This document shows, piece by piece, positions 41,620 through 51,193 of a stretch of 64,000 bases of DNA (the stretch's first letter is position 1; each line of letters starts with the position of its first letter). The DNA is from Sordaria brevicollis. Its lineage: Eukaryota; Ascomycota; Sordariomycetes; Sordariales; Sordariaceae. The stretch is taken from NCBI GenBank assembly GCA_033439795.1, contig JAUTDP010000004.1:1116001-1180000 (forward strand), in the 5' to 3' direction. The notes below the pieces were generated by a model. It searched no databases. It was not told the DNA's origin and saw nothing but the letters and a program-made list of their open reading frames with translations. Both the position numbers and the translations under genes were made by a program.

Positions 41620-41855
41620 TATAACGGCGCGAGGCTTTTATACGTTTAAGGATAGAGCGAAGTATATATTTGATTGAAAATATTAAATTAAAGAAGAAGG
41701 GAAACTTTTAAATGCGGAAGGTGGGATGTGCTGGTCGAGGTTTTATACCCAAACCCAGCGATAAGTAAATAGTAACGATAAGTGACTACTAGCGATAGTC
41801 CCAGTGATAAGTAACTATGACGTTACATGAGGACCTTGACGGCTATGCCGTTACA
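41620..41855. repeat. LTR of element D (right)
   Basis: 236 bp. The inner left part is RIP-converted; the outer right part keeps its GC and ends GCCGTTACA. Confidence 0.92.
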
Positions 41856-41860
41856 ATAAT

Positions 41861-42630
41861 ACTATTAATTAGAACTCTAAACGATAATTTATAATTGCTT
41901 TATCTTCTTACGAAATAAAAGTTATTAAATAAATATAAATAATAAAAGAGGCTATTTAATTTAAACGATTATTCCGAAAATTTAATATTATTAATAAATT
42001 TAAAATAATTATTATTTATAGAAATAACGAAAGAGCTATAACCCTTATAAAGAATTTTTAATTTTATACCCGAATTAAATATATAGAGGTTTAAAAGTTC
42101 TTTTACCGTAAGAAATAAACGTTTAATAAAATCGATTTCCGTTACGTAGTTACTAAAAAATAAATTATTAATAACTTTATTAAAGCGTTACTTTTAAATA
42201 CTTTTATCCGATTTAAAAATACTTTTAAATTAATTTAAGTAATTTCTTTATTAAAAATATTTATTATATTTATTTCCCTAATTACTATTAAACCTATACT
42301 ACTTATATATTATTTTTCAATATACTTTTTATAAATTCCTTAATAATTACTTTAATAAATTTTCGAGCCGACGATTAAATCTATAATTCTACGAAATTCG
42401 TTTACGATTTTTAATTTACAAATACTTTTCTCGATTAATTTTAGCTATACCGATTTATATATATTACTATTTAATCTAAATTATAGAAACGAATAAAATA
42501 GTAGTATCGGTTTCGGTTAAAGACGTTTAGATTAAAAAGTTTTATTATTTTTAACCTTTTTTCGTATAATAAATTATACGGCTTTTAATATTAGAGGAAA
42601 AGGATATTATTACGACTTATATTGGTTCGA
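41861..42630 (+). other. Copia segment 4: end of RNase H and 3' untranslated part, decayed
   Basis: Continues the copia RNase H interrupted at 32079: a SKR.FTIALSSYE-like stretch, then TRIKYIEV..FFYRKK-like near 42060-42120. It ends at the polypurine tract 42631-42639. Confidence 0.75.
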
Positions 42631-42639
42631 AGGGGAGTA
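42631..42639 (+). promoter_or_regulatory. Polypurine tract of the copia element
   Basis: GAAGGGGAG lies directly against the start of the 3' LTR at 42640, the standard place of the plus-strand primer. It confirms the plus orientation of the element. Confidence 0.75.
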
Positions 42640-42839
42640 TTAGAGATCTTACTAAATAGATAGGATATCGTAATATAGTTTTAAATTGTTTTATGGCATT
42701 ACTACCACTTGTATATATATTACTCGCTTACCTACCCGGCAAGATTTCTTTTCCCTTTTCCTCAATAATCAAGCTTTCTTTCTTCTTTTCATCTACTCCT
42801 CCTCCTCATTCTATTCGTCCCAATCGTGCAGATTCAACA
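42640..42839 (+). repeat. 3' LTR of the copia element
   Basis: 200 bp, the partner of the interrupted 5' LTR. Its left part is RIP-converted and its right part, toward the Hsp70-like gene, keeps normal composition. It is followed by GACCG. Confidence 0.92.
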
Positions 42840-42950
42840 GACCGAACGCGAATACCACCAAGCCAAACACAACCAGATCGAATGCATCCAAACTGAACAC
42901 GCCCGATTCACCCAACAACACACGAGGATGGTGTTATCTAGCTGCCTCAT

Positions 42951-45408
42951 CTAGCCCGCCATCGTGGATTCTCCATCCTCATCTACGTCATCCTCCTCTT
43001 CCTCCTCGCCATCCTCGTTTTGCTCACCTTCCTGACGCTCAAAAAGGCGAGGGATCGCTTGGCGCAGACTCATGGTCTTCTGACCCGGCATCACACAGCG
43101 GGTTCCAGGGTCGTAGTACAGCGGGAGATTGATGGTAAAGTTCTCGGTGCGACGCATCTTCTCCAGTTTGCTTCTCATGATGGGGACCATTTTCATTTTA
43201 AGGCGAAGAACGTCGTTGTCGCCCTCCTTTCCACGTTTGAGGAAGATATCGCACCTGTTTTTGAGGGCGGAGTGATGCGGCAACTTCTCCAGAAAGGTGT
43301 AAGTTCGCTTCCAATCAATTTTGACGAGGTCGTCCACTGGGTCGATGAGTTGGCCAGGCTCAAGGGTGTTTTTTCCGAAGTTCGGGTCGCAAATCAGTCG
43401 AATCCGGTCTTTGCGTTGCAGGTCAATAGTGCACTCCGGATGCACGTCCTCTTGCAGGTTGGTATCCTGTAATAATTGGTTAGGATGACATGCTTGAGAG
43501 GTTGAGAGCAGGTCGGGTACTCGTGTTGGACTCACGTGGTAAAGAGGGCAGTAGGCCACATTCTCCCATAGTCCGCCACCTCCTTCAGGTTGGATTTGCA
43601 CACCAATACCCACGCCACGGTTAAAGAAGGTGGTGACGTCGATCTGGGTCTTCTCGGAATGTGCAACCCCCGCACAAAGGCGGACAGATCTGAAAAGTTG
43701 GCATGGTTAGCAACTTAGCATAGCTGTTTGAAAATGGAAGAATCAATATAAATACTTACTGCGAGTCACCACCTTTCAGATAGGCTTGCTGGGGGTCTCC
43801 AAGGCCAGCTTCCTCCACAGCGGCATTCATTGTGCTAGCCAGGGGTGTGTTCTTCAGACTTCCACCTGAAAGAACGACAAGCGCTGTGGTGTTCATGGTT
43901 TGAACTTCGTCCCTGACAGCGAGAGACTGAATATGGGTTGTTGCGAGTTCAATCGCGGGTCCAAAGGCTTTGTGCCAGGCCATATTGATGTCCTCCTCGG
44001 TCAGGCGGCAATCGGCAAGAGCCCTGTTTGGACCAACTTCGAGCACCAGATCCAACTGATTCATCGATCCACCAGGGCCCATGACTGCTCTGTTTTTCCT
44101 GAAAGCGTCTTCTGCAGTCTGTTTTCCGCGTGGGGTAACACTGAAAGCGCCGTTGCTCTCCTCCTCCACCTTGCGAACACAGGTCTCGAGCAACCTGTCA
44201 ATGAAGTGCTCTCCTCCTCCACCAGCCTCTGGGAAACGAAAAGGTTAGATTCATTGAGAAGGAGTTGGGGGTATGACCTAAGAATTGGAGAGGAGTGCGG
44301 AAAGGATCTCATCTCACCGAAGGCTTCATCCGTAGCGAAGAAACTCTTAATCTTGCCGTCTTCGCTGGTGGCCCAATACAGGCGGCCATTCTAAAGGGGG
44401 AAAAAAAGGTTAGTTACTTGAGATAAGCCAGGCCTTCATAATAAAGCTAGATGCCAAACTTCTTACCATGGAATGTCCACCAAAATCAAGCAAAAGGCAA
44501 AGCTGGTGGGTTACCTTGCCATTCTTGACAAGCTGGCCCTGCATATCCAGCAGGAGGAAGCTGGCCAGACCCTCGATCTCGTAGTAAAATTTGATTTGAT
44601 CTTGGGCGACTTGGGCAGTCCAGTCCAGGGCTTGGGCCAGGAACTTGCGGTAGAGATCCTCGTATCTGAGCGTCCACTGAGACGGAATTGTGGCCGTTAC
44701 TTTGTTGATGACCCAGCCTCGAGTATTGCCCTGGGCTTGGATGACCTCTTCTGCCTTGACACGAATGAATCGCAGCATGCTGACGATGGCGACCTCGAGT
44801 CTACGATGGAAGTTCTCGAGGTTGCTGGCCTGTCTGGTGCGGATGGTACCCATCAATGGGTATTGGTCCAGGACAGACCCCGGAGCGTTGGCAAGAATGT
44901 AGAAGGCGTACTTGAGCGCGAACTCTTCCCGACCGGTATGGGGCTGCACGCCGTCGTAGATGTCGTCATCAAGAACATCGTCATCAAAGCAACCGCTGGC
45001 ACGGAATGTGTAGCAGTTCTCGGTGTTACTGTGGTTCTCGATCCACATAATGCCTGCATCTGGGAGCGAGGATAGCAGCATGCACGAATGCCTGAGCTGC
45101 CCAAATCAATGGACAGGATCACGCCTACTTCTTGACTGGGATGGGAGGGCGTGAGGTGTCAGCAACATGTACAGTACTAATGTAGCGTCGAAGCAAGCAA
45201 GTCTGGCAGGTACGCTGGGTAGGTAGATTGACTAGAAGTGATCATTGCAGTGCATCATGCAAGATTGGAATGGAACTTACACAGGTGCAGCAACGATGGG
45301 GGTAGGCACCGCTGACGCTACAGGAGCTGCGGCTTTTGCTGTCGACCTTCTCGCAATCTGCTTCCTCATCGTTCTTGCCGAGGAGAGCTTCGCGTAACGG
45401 CCTGTCAT
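42951..45408 (-). CDS. Hsp70-like (actin-fold ATPase) protein, six exons, one internal frameshift
   Basis: Exons (minus strand): 45408-45281, 45135-44467, 44390-44318, 44228-43760, 43689-43536, 43466-42951. Introns have canonical ends and phases that fit. Start: the ATG at 45408 is the first after an in-frame TGA. Exon 2 carries the phosphate-1 loop IDLGSSGIRA; a TIPSQWTL motif and LLLDFGGHSM (phosphate-2 loop) follow, then GGGGEHFIDRLLE and ALVVLSGGSLKNTPL (adenosine site). This is the layout of the large fungal Hsp70-like family, distinct from true chaperones. The last exon ends in an acidic tail. Oddity: after IDLGSSGIRA the frame must shift by one base (about 45081-45083) to reach the rest. 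The full product would be about 669 aa, a usual size. It may be a pseudogene or a sequencing error. The copia element sits 111 bp beyond the stop. Confidence 0.8.
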
Positions 45409-46145
45409 ATCGATGATCGATTCCTTGCTTAATCATGAATTGGAAACTCAGTCTTCTTGGAAAGCCTTTTGTCAGTGACGGGGGTTGAATGGTCGTGAAT
45501 AGGTAACGGATGACGCCTGAAAGAGTGGACTGGCGCTTTGAAAGGCTTGTTCGGTGTGAGAAGGCAACAAACGAAGATGTAAAGTTTTCGACTGAGCCGA
45601 AACAAAAAGGCTGTACCCTTTGGTTTGTCGTGGGTAACGACAAGAAGGGTGAATGGAAGGGAAAGCCCTACCCGCCGCCAATTTTGCTTCCAGAGGGCAG
45701 TTCCAGTTTCATTCACTTGTTGCCTCGCTGCGCGGAAAGTGATGGCCGCTGCACTTCACTTGGATATCGGCGGAATTTTCTCGAACTGTTGAGCCGTCCA
45801 GATGTACCTTCTGTCCATTGTACCAACGGTTGGAGACCAATGACAGCACCCCCTACATTGCCATCTCCGGTAGGCGCTACCAGTTGAAGAAATTTCCATT
45901 TTCTTGTATTTTCTCTTCCAACATCCATTCACACCTTCCTACCCTTCGACTCAAATCCATCTCGACAGCCAAAGATAATTCGCAAACTTTCCATCAGAAC
46001 ACAACTTCCAACAACTTCTCGCCTTCGTCAACCACAATTCCACTCGCCCGTCTTCCAGCCTGGGAAATAACACCATCCCGGCATCCACTCCGCTGAACCT
46101 TACCATCACCGTCTTGAACGCCTTCAATATAACACAAGCTTCAAA
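45409..46145. promoter_or_regulatory. Shared divergent promoter region between the Hsp70-like gene and the 689-aa protein gene
   Basis: 737 bp of GC-balanced non-coding DNA between two divergent start codons. The side next to 46146 is C/T- and CAA-rich (45880-46140), typical of a fungal 5' leader. The frames inside it look like chance ORFs. Confidence 0.5.
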
Positions 46146-48286
46146 ATGGACCCAGAGGATCGTAAGTACCTCCTGGGTTCGCCCAACATTCCGCCTTCCG
46201 ATTTGCGTCTCTACCGCCACATCCAAGATAGGCTTGAAGCTGTGCGCGATCGAGCAGAAGACCGATACCTCAAGATGAGGGCTGCCCTATACGATGTTAT
46301 CCAACAGTACAGAAAGACACTTGACGCTGTTGCCGAAGACAAGAGGGAATACGATCAGATTCTTCACGAATACAGCACTACGCACGACAGACCAGTGCGA
46401 GCCCACGATCTAACGTACATTATAAAATGGCCCTTGTACTTCTCATACCCCCACATCACGCTGTCAGAAAACAAGGAAGGCTGGAGGGTGGATATCCAGC
46501 CTTTGGAGAAGAACACATTGTATTACAGTGATTTTGTGGAGCGTATCGCAAAAGGAGAAACATTTTGGGAAAGCAACGGTCTCCCCAACGATCCTGCCGG
46601 AATCTACCCTCGCCCACAAGAACCGGAGACGGAACGACAACAAGAAGAAGAAGAAGAAGAGCAGCTGGAGCAGGAGAGGCAGAAGGAGCAGGCACCGGCA
46701 AACTCGGCGGAGGAAAGTCCATCTCAACCGTCTCCACAGCCCAATGCCAACCCAACCGAGGTCGCCTTGTCTCGTGCCGCACCCAACACATCCTCGCACA
46801 ACCGTCTACCCGGTCAGCCAACTTCCCCTGTCGCAACCTGCTCTCCCGCACCCGGACCATCGGACACACACAGTGGCCCTACCAAACGTGACAAAGGAAA
46901 GGGTAAGGCCGTTGATACACCCGAGGCCACTACCATTAAGCCTACCGCGCCCAACGTGACTTCTTCGTCTACTGAACTGGACACTGCATCGACAACTGAT
47001 CCTCTTGCCGGACCTACCTCCATCTTGAATACTGCGGGGCCTTCGAACGCGAGCAGGAATGCGATCAATGGAAATGAGAACTCCACCGATGACATCGTTT
47101 CATCTTCAGCCATAAATGAAGGCAGCAACCAGGCGACCACCTCGAACAATGCGGTAGAAAAGGGCGCCGTCAACAGGCCTAGGAGGACTACCAGAATCAG
47201 CCTCATCACCAATCCAGCCACGAAGAAAGACCTCGCAGACAAGGTTAAAGTCAAAGGCACAGGCAAAGGTAAAGGGGTAGCAAGACCCAGCAACGCCGGA
47301 AAAAACAACATGAATGACAGAGTCACCAAGCCTGGAAGCAGCGAACAGCCCTCAACTGTTGCCAGACGGGAGACGATCAAGCGCGCTCGACTCTACAAAG
47401 AAAAATACTGGGCATTCAAACTTGATGCTTCCATGTTCACCGACACGGGCAGAATCAAAAAGCAATTCTGGTACGGAAAGGCCAACGGAGAACCTGTGAC
47501 TGCTGTCGACGCCAACTCCAATAATGACAAACCCCACGGCAATGACGACAGCGCAGATGATGGCAAAGGCAGACGCAAGTCCGCTGCCATCACCTCTTCC
47601 CCTAAAGACGTCAAGAGCGAAGGCCAGAAAACTTTGGATGACGGACTGGCACTAGATGCAAACGCTGACAACAACGACAACTTTGACAGCGGAGCGGAGA
47701 CGGATGACAGCAAAGACAGCAACTTCACGTTGACTCAGAAGCCCAAGAACCGCAAGGCTACTATCACCGCCAAAACATCATCCAGCAGCAGCTCCAACAA
47801 ACGGAAACGCGCCGACACCGACACCGGCAATGAACCAGAGGCTACTTATAACGAAGAGGATCCAAACGCATACTACGTCCTCCGCTGCCCGCTCGGAGAG
47901 CTGTGCGAAACCGAAACCCCTCTTACAGACAAGCCCGAGGAGCACATCAAGGGCGCCTTTACCCGGCACCCTTTCAAGAAGCGACGTGCATTGGAGCACT
48001 TCAGAAGTTGCAAGTTGGGCAGGACATATAAGTCCGAGTACGAGATTTGGAAGAACTGCTGTTGGAAAGGTACGTTTGGTTCTTTATTTGCTTGCGCCGT
48101 TCACCTGTTTAAACATCCGCTAACCCGAGATTGCTCATAGTTATTCCAGACATGAAGAGTAGACCGGTCGACGATAAATGGGCAAACAACCATAATAGAA
48201 AGTTGATGAATTCGCTGGTCAGGCAAGCCGATGTCACAAAGGAAGCGAAGAAGAAGTTGAAGGAGGAGATAGAAAAGGAGCTTTGA
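46146..48286 (+). CDS. Uncharacterised 689-aa protein, intact paralogue of the split gene
   Basis: Two exons, 46146-48069 and 48141-48286; the intron at 48070-48140 has donor GTACGT, a CTAAC branch-like site and acceptor CATAG, in phase 1. Parts: charged helical region (residues about 15-80); a disordered middle with a Glu run (about 165-180); KRDKGKGKAVD (about 247); KGTGKGKG (about 373); IKRARLYKEKYWAFK (about 409); an acidic block with SGAETDDSKDS (about 515); and a Cys/His module, RCPLGELC (about 578) and HPFKKRRALEHFRSC (about 608), before a charged helical tail. The Cys/His spacing could bind one zinc. All these blocks recur in the same order in the gene at 70-9878. I know no named family with this layout. 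The basic clusters suggest a nuclear protein (inference). Confidence 0.9.
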
Positions 48287-48453
48287 TCGGAAGGAAATTG
48301 TGTTGTTTTTACCATGCAGTTTGTGCGGCGTTTTTGTTAGGAGATAAGATAAAAAGGAGCGAGGAGTTATGGCGTTACAGATTTTGGGGTTACGGTTATA
48401 ATGCATGGTAATGGGGGGCTGAAAACAAGACCAGTGGCTATAGCTGACAAAAG

Positions 48454-48560
48454 CTCGGCGAAGACAAGCGTTGAGATATCGTATCGTACATGATGTACAT
48501 GCAGAAAAAGGGCAGTAGTCGTTGAGTAACTGAGTCGTAAATATACTGGTAATAGAGACA
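48454..48560. repeat. Two degenerate copies of the roughly 50-bp repeat seen at 10161-10415
   Basis: CTCGGCGAAGACAAGCGTTG followed by a TCGTACATG..GTACATG part, then a weaker second unit from about 48511. It lies 170 bp after the stop of the 689-aa gene; the related array lies 283 bp after the stop of the split paralogue. Confidence 0.6.
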
Positions 48561-48599
48561 TATTTCTACAAACTTCAGCCACTACAGGACAGTCATCAA

Positions 48600-49394
48600 A
48601 ATCAGCGTGTTATATAAATCAAATCAACTCAAATCGAGGTCTCGATTTGATTGCCCCACTCAAATCGGCACTTCGATTTATTTGCCCAAATATTTTATTT
48701 ATTTGGTCAAATATCCCCAAATCGGGTGGGTCCTACCAAAATCCGGACCCCGGGCATTTTAACGGCTCCGTTCCGGTCCGGGTTCCGGTTATTTTTTCTA
48801 TACAAAAAAATTCTGCCGGCACGCCAAGAAGGCGGCCAAATCGGTCAACTCAAATATGGAAATGGATTTATTTACCCAATTCAAATCTACGTTCGGATTT
48901 ATTTACTTGAATTTAGTTACTTACTTGATTATGCCAAGAATATTTGATTTATATGACGCGCTGATCAAAATTGAAATGTGAGTCACAACGAAAATATTAT
49001 ACTTTATAGTCACCCCTTGCATTCTAGATATGCTGATGACTGAGTTATTGTTAGCTATAAATTGTCTTGTAATGGCCACAGCGGATCGTGTGTCCCTCCT
49101 TTCCTAAATATTCTTTCAAAGTCCAACAACTTCCTGATAGTATATATTAAAGCTCTCCAGCATGTTCTAATAGATAAAGACCGCTTCAAACCATTCGATA
49201 CATCCTCATCTCCCTCTCCAATTCAAGCGTATCTAACGCCCTTGTTAAAAGGATACGACCCAGTGTCTCTCATGAACGACCGCGCGTCTAAATTGACTCA
49301 TTGAGAGCAGGCTCGTGAGATGAATACCACACCATCATCCCCGGAAGCTTTCGAATGAAACGTAGATAACCGGGATTGCATCACGCTTCATTCC
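48600..49394. other. Non-coding spacer with repeated CAAATCG / CGATTTG inverted motifs
   Basis: Between about 48615 and 48915 the motif CAAATC(G) and its complement CGATTT(G/A) recur many times. They include a 22-bp palindrome with 10-bp arms at 48629-48650 (TCAAATCGAG, loop GT, CTCGATTTGA). The following 480 bases hold nothing I recognise, apart from possible remnants of the Hsp70-like copy that starts near 49395. Confidence 0.5.
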
Positions 49395-50840
49395 CGAACC
49401 CGGGCGTCTTGCGGCCTACTTTGCCCACGGAAAGGAGTATAACACCGAAGCGATCGTCCCAGAGCGGCCCCAAAGAGCATCGCATGGTGGTGTCCTTGGA
49501 CTTTGGTGGCCATAGTATGGTAAGTGAACTCTCCTGAATTTCTCTTTATTCTGGCAAATAGATGATGACACTTGCTAATCATTTTGGGGACTAGAATGAC
49601 CTGCCAGGATTGGATCAACGCCAAAACGAGGCGAAAATCTCAAATTCTCTGCGATGGCCCCGGCATTCGGTATTTTTACTCTCCATTCCTTGTCTATCTC
49701 CGATTCTGACCAGTCTCTCACAACTGTTTGAAGTGTTTAAGGACGTGGTGGTGGAGGCGAGCAATTGGCCGACTACGTCCTCAGCGCTTGTGATGCTAAG
49801 TGGCAGAGCCAAAGTGGTAAACCTTTGACGCCTAAAGCCACAATACAAACCACCTATGCAGCGCCCATCAGACCTGCGCAGCAAGGCATCAGCCTCTTGG
49901 AACCAATCTCCGCCCAGAGGATGCCCAATGATGAGGAGACTTTCGAGTTCAATGACTTCAAAGGGAATCGGTGGTGGAGATATTACGCTTACGAAGAGCT
50001 GAGATCAACGTATCGTGGGATCAGGTACCACTCGGACCTCCTCAAATTACCTATGTTTGGGAAGACCTCCGCAGTCTGAAAGACCAATTTCCAGAGTAAG
50101 ATTCTGTTTGCAACGCCATAAGAGCTTAGAGCTCTTTCCGCCCACCAGAAAGCAATGGCCGTGCGCGAGTTCCTTAACCAAAGCGCAGAAATTGCCATAC
50201 AAATGAAGCAAGACCGGAGCTGACGAGTGGGTTAACTTGACGACCCAGCCCGTTTTCATCCAACACTGAAGAAACCTGAAAACGCTCCTCGTCGACCCAG
50301 AGGGACAGGACAGGTATGGAAGCGGACGTACACCCGGGCCTTTCTAGAGACATTACCTCATCATCCCACCACACATGAAAACAGGTGCGAGTTGTGAGTT
50401 CTCTCTCAAGCGCTAGCACTGCCAGCGGAAAAGATGGCTCGACCGATCTCTTTCGTCATCTCAAAACGAGGATGACGCCCATCATGAGAAGGAAGCTGGG
50501 GACTCGGAAAGAACTTTTCCGTTGACCTCCCGCTGTATTACGACCCGCCGCGGAACTGTTCTTGCCGGAGATGAGGTGCAGTTTGGTCTGCGACCCATTC
50601 TACGGCGACGGCATTGCTGGTACTAATGACTTCTTATACACGCGGTCCTATATCTACCTTGATACCATGCCCGGGGCCCACACGGAGGGTTGATATATCT
50701 GCAAGGCGCGGTTAGCTGGAGAAGGGGACGAGGTGGTCATGCACCTCATGGTCAGAATCGAACCTGATGATGATGACTTCCATGTAATGACTTGATAGAG
50801 TGTTGGACGAGTAAGGCATGTCATCAATAAGGGAACAATT
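49395..50840 (+). pseudogene. Decayed second copy of the Hsp70-like gene
   Basis: Readable pieces lie in the same order as in the gene at 42951-45408 but in shifting frames. A LAAYFAHGKEYN piece matches LASFLLLD. LDFGGHSM is followed by GTAAGT at the same exon end (about 49490-49520). A GGGGEQLADYVLSACDAKW piece (about 49750-49805) matches GGGGEHFIDRLLETCV. A MTPIMRRKL piece (about 50472-50500), then LPLYYDPP (about 50525-50550), match the last exon. The N-terminal nucleotide-binding part is not found. Frameshifts and stops rule out a full product. The 104-aa frame at 49765-50079 is part of this remnant. The right end is approximate. Confidence 0.75.
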
Positions 50841-51193
50841 GGCAGACAAGAGGGATTGGGAATGAGAAGCCGTTTATCCGTGTATCATTATCCAAATCTT
50901 CCAATACAAGTGACTATCTGGTCCGTCAAGATCCATTCCATTGAGCAAGGTATCGCGTGACACCCCCTTCCATTGAACATTCCATATCCTACAATATCCT
51001 ACAATAAATGCGCAATGCCAAATCACGCGAAGAAATCCGACAACTCCACCCCACTACCAGCAAACAATTGCGCCACATCCTGCCCCTCCTTTGCCAAAAT
51101 CATGGCCTCCTGAAATCCCAACTCGCTGCCAACGCTGTATCCCATCTCGACGGCTTTCATACCCATTTTCAGAGAATTCCAGCCTATGGCGAG
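50841..51193. other. Spacer between the Hsp70-like remnant and the DUF1295-like gene
   Basis: About 350 bp of GC-balanced DNA; probably the 3' flank of the minus-strand gene. Nothing else is seen. Confidence 0.4.

Larger units (their letters stand above)
32080..41855. mobile_element. Element D: small LTR element (about 2.1 kb of its own) carrying gypsy C
   Basis: LTRs of 236 bp (32080-32315 and 41620-41855) start TGTAACGGC (left copy) and end GCCGTTACA (right copy), perfect 9-bp terminal inverted repeats. The flanking duplication is ATAAT (32075-32079 and 41856-41860). After removing gypsy C and one copy of its target site, D is about 2086 bp, with only about 1.6 kb between LTRs. I see no reverse transcriptase, integrase or zinc knuckle in 40035-41619, so it looks non-autonomous or internally deleted. 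The C-run just inside the left LTR (around 32318-32324) would be a polypurine tract if D points to the minus strand; orientation is not settled. Confidence 0.85.
11661..42839 (+). mobile_element. Ty1/copia LTR retrotransposon, RIP-mutated and split by four later insertions
   Basis: LTRs at 11661-12174 (interrupted) and 42640-42839 start TATTGGAG or TATTAGAG and end TTCAATA or TTCAACA. The flanks carry a perfect 5-bp duplication GACCG (11656-11660 and 42840-42844). Removing the four inserts and their target duplications leaves about 6.3 kb, a normal copia size. Coding remnants on the plus strand follow copia order: a pre-integrase His/Cys region around 14750-14900; reverse transcriptase at about 31300-31600, with QPPGF-like and LYGLKQ-like motifs and the catalytic YVDD reading YVNN (31504-31515); and RNase H split across the D insertion (31980-32079, then 41861-42130). 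Segments that belong to it: 11661-11792, 12105-15348, 22768-23155, 30522-32079, 41861-42839. All frames carry many stops. Confidence 0.93.

Noticed and set aside
42686..43132. 148-aa plus-strand frame across the copia 3' LTR and the Hsp70-like gene end
   Set aside because: It spans an LTR and runs antisense to a supported coding exon.
45242..45716. Minus-strand frames of 133, 95 and 69 aa upstream of the Hsp70-like gene
   Set aside because: They overlap exon 1 in other frames or lie in the shared promoter; only the frame starting at 45408 joins the conserved exon 2.
49610..49828. ALVMLSGR in a 72-aa frame as a match to the Hsp70-like ALVVLSGG motif
   Set aside because: The true match to the gene is in another frame at the same place (GGGGEQLADYV); the resemblance in this frame is chance.
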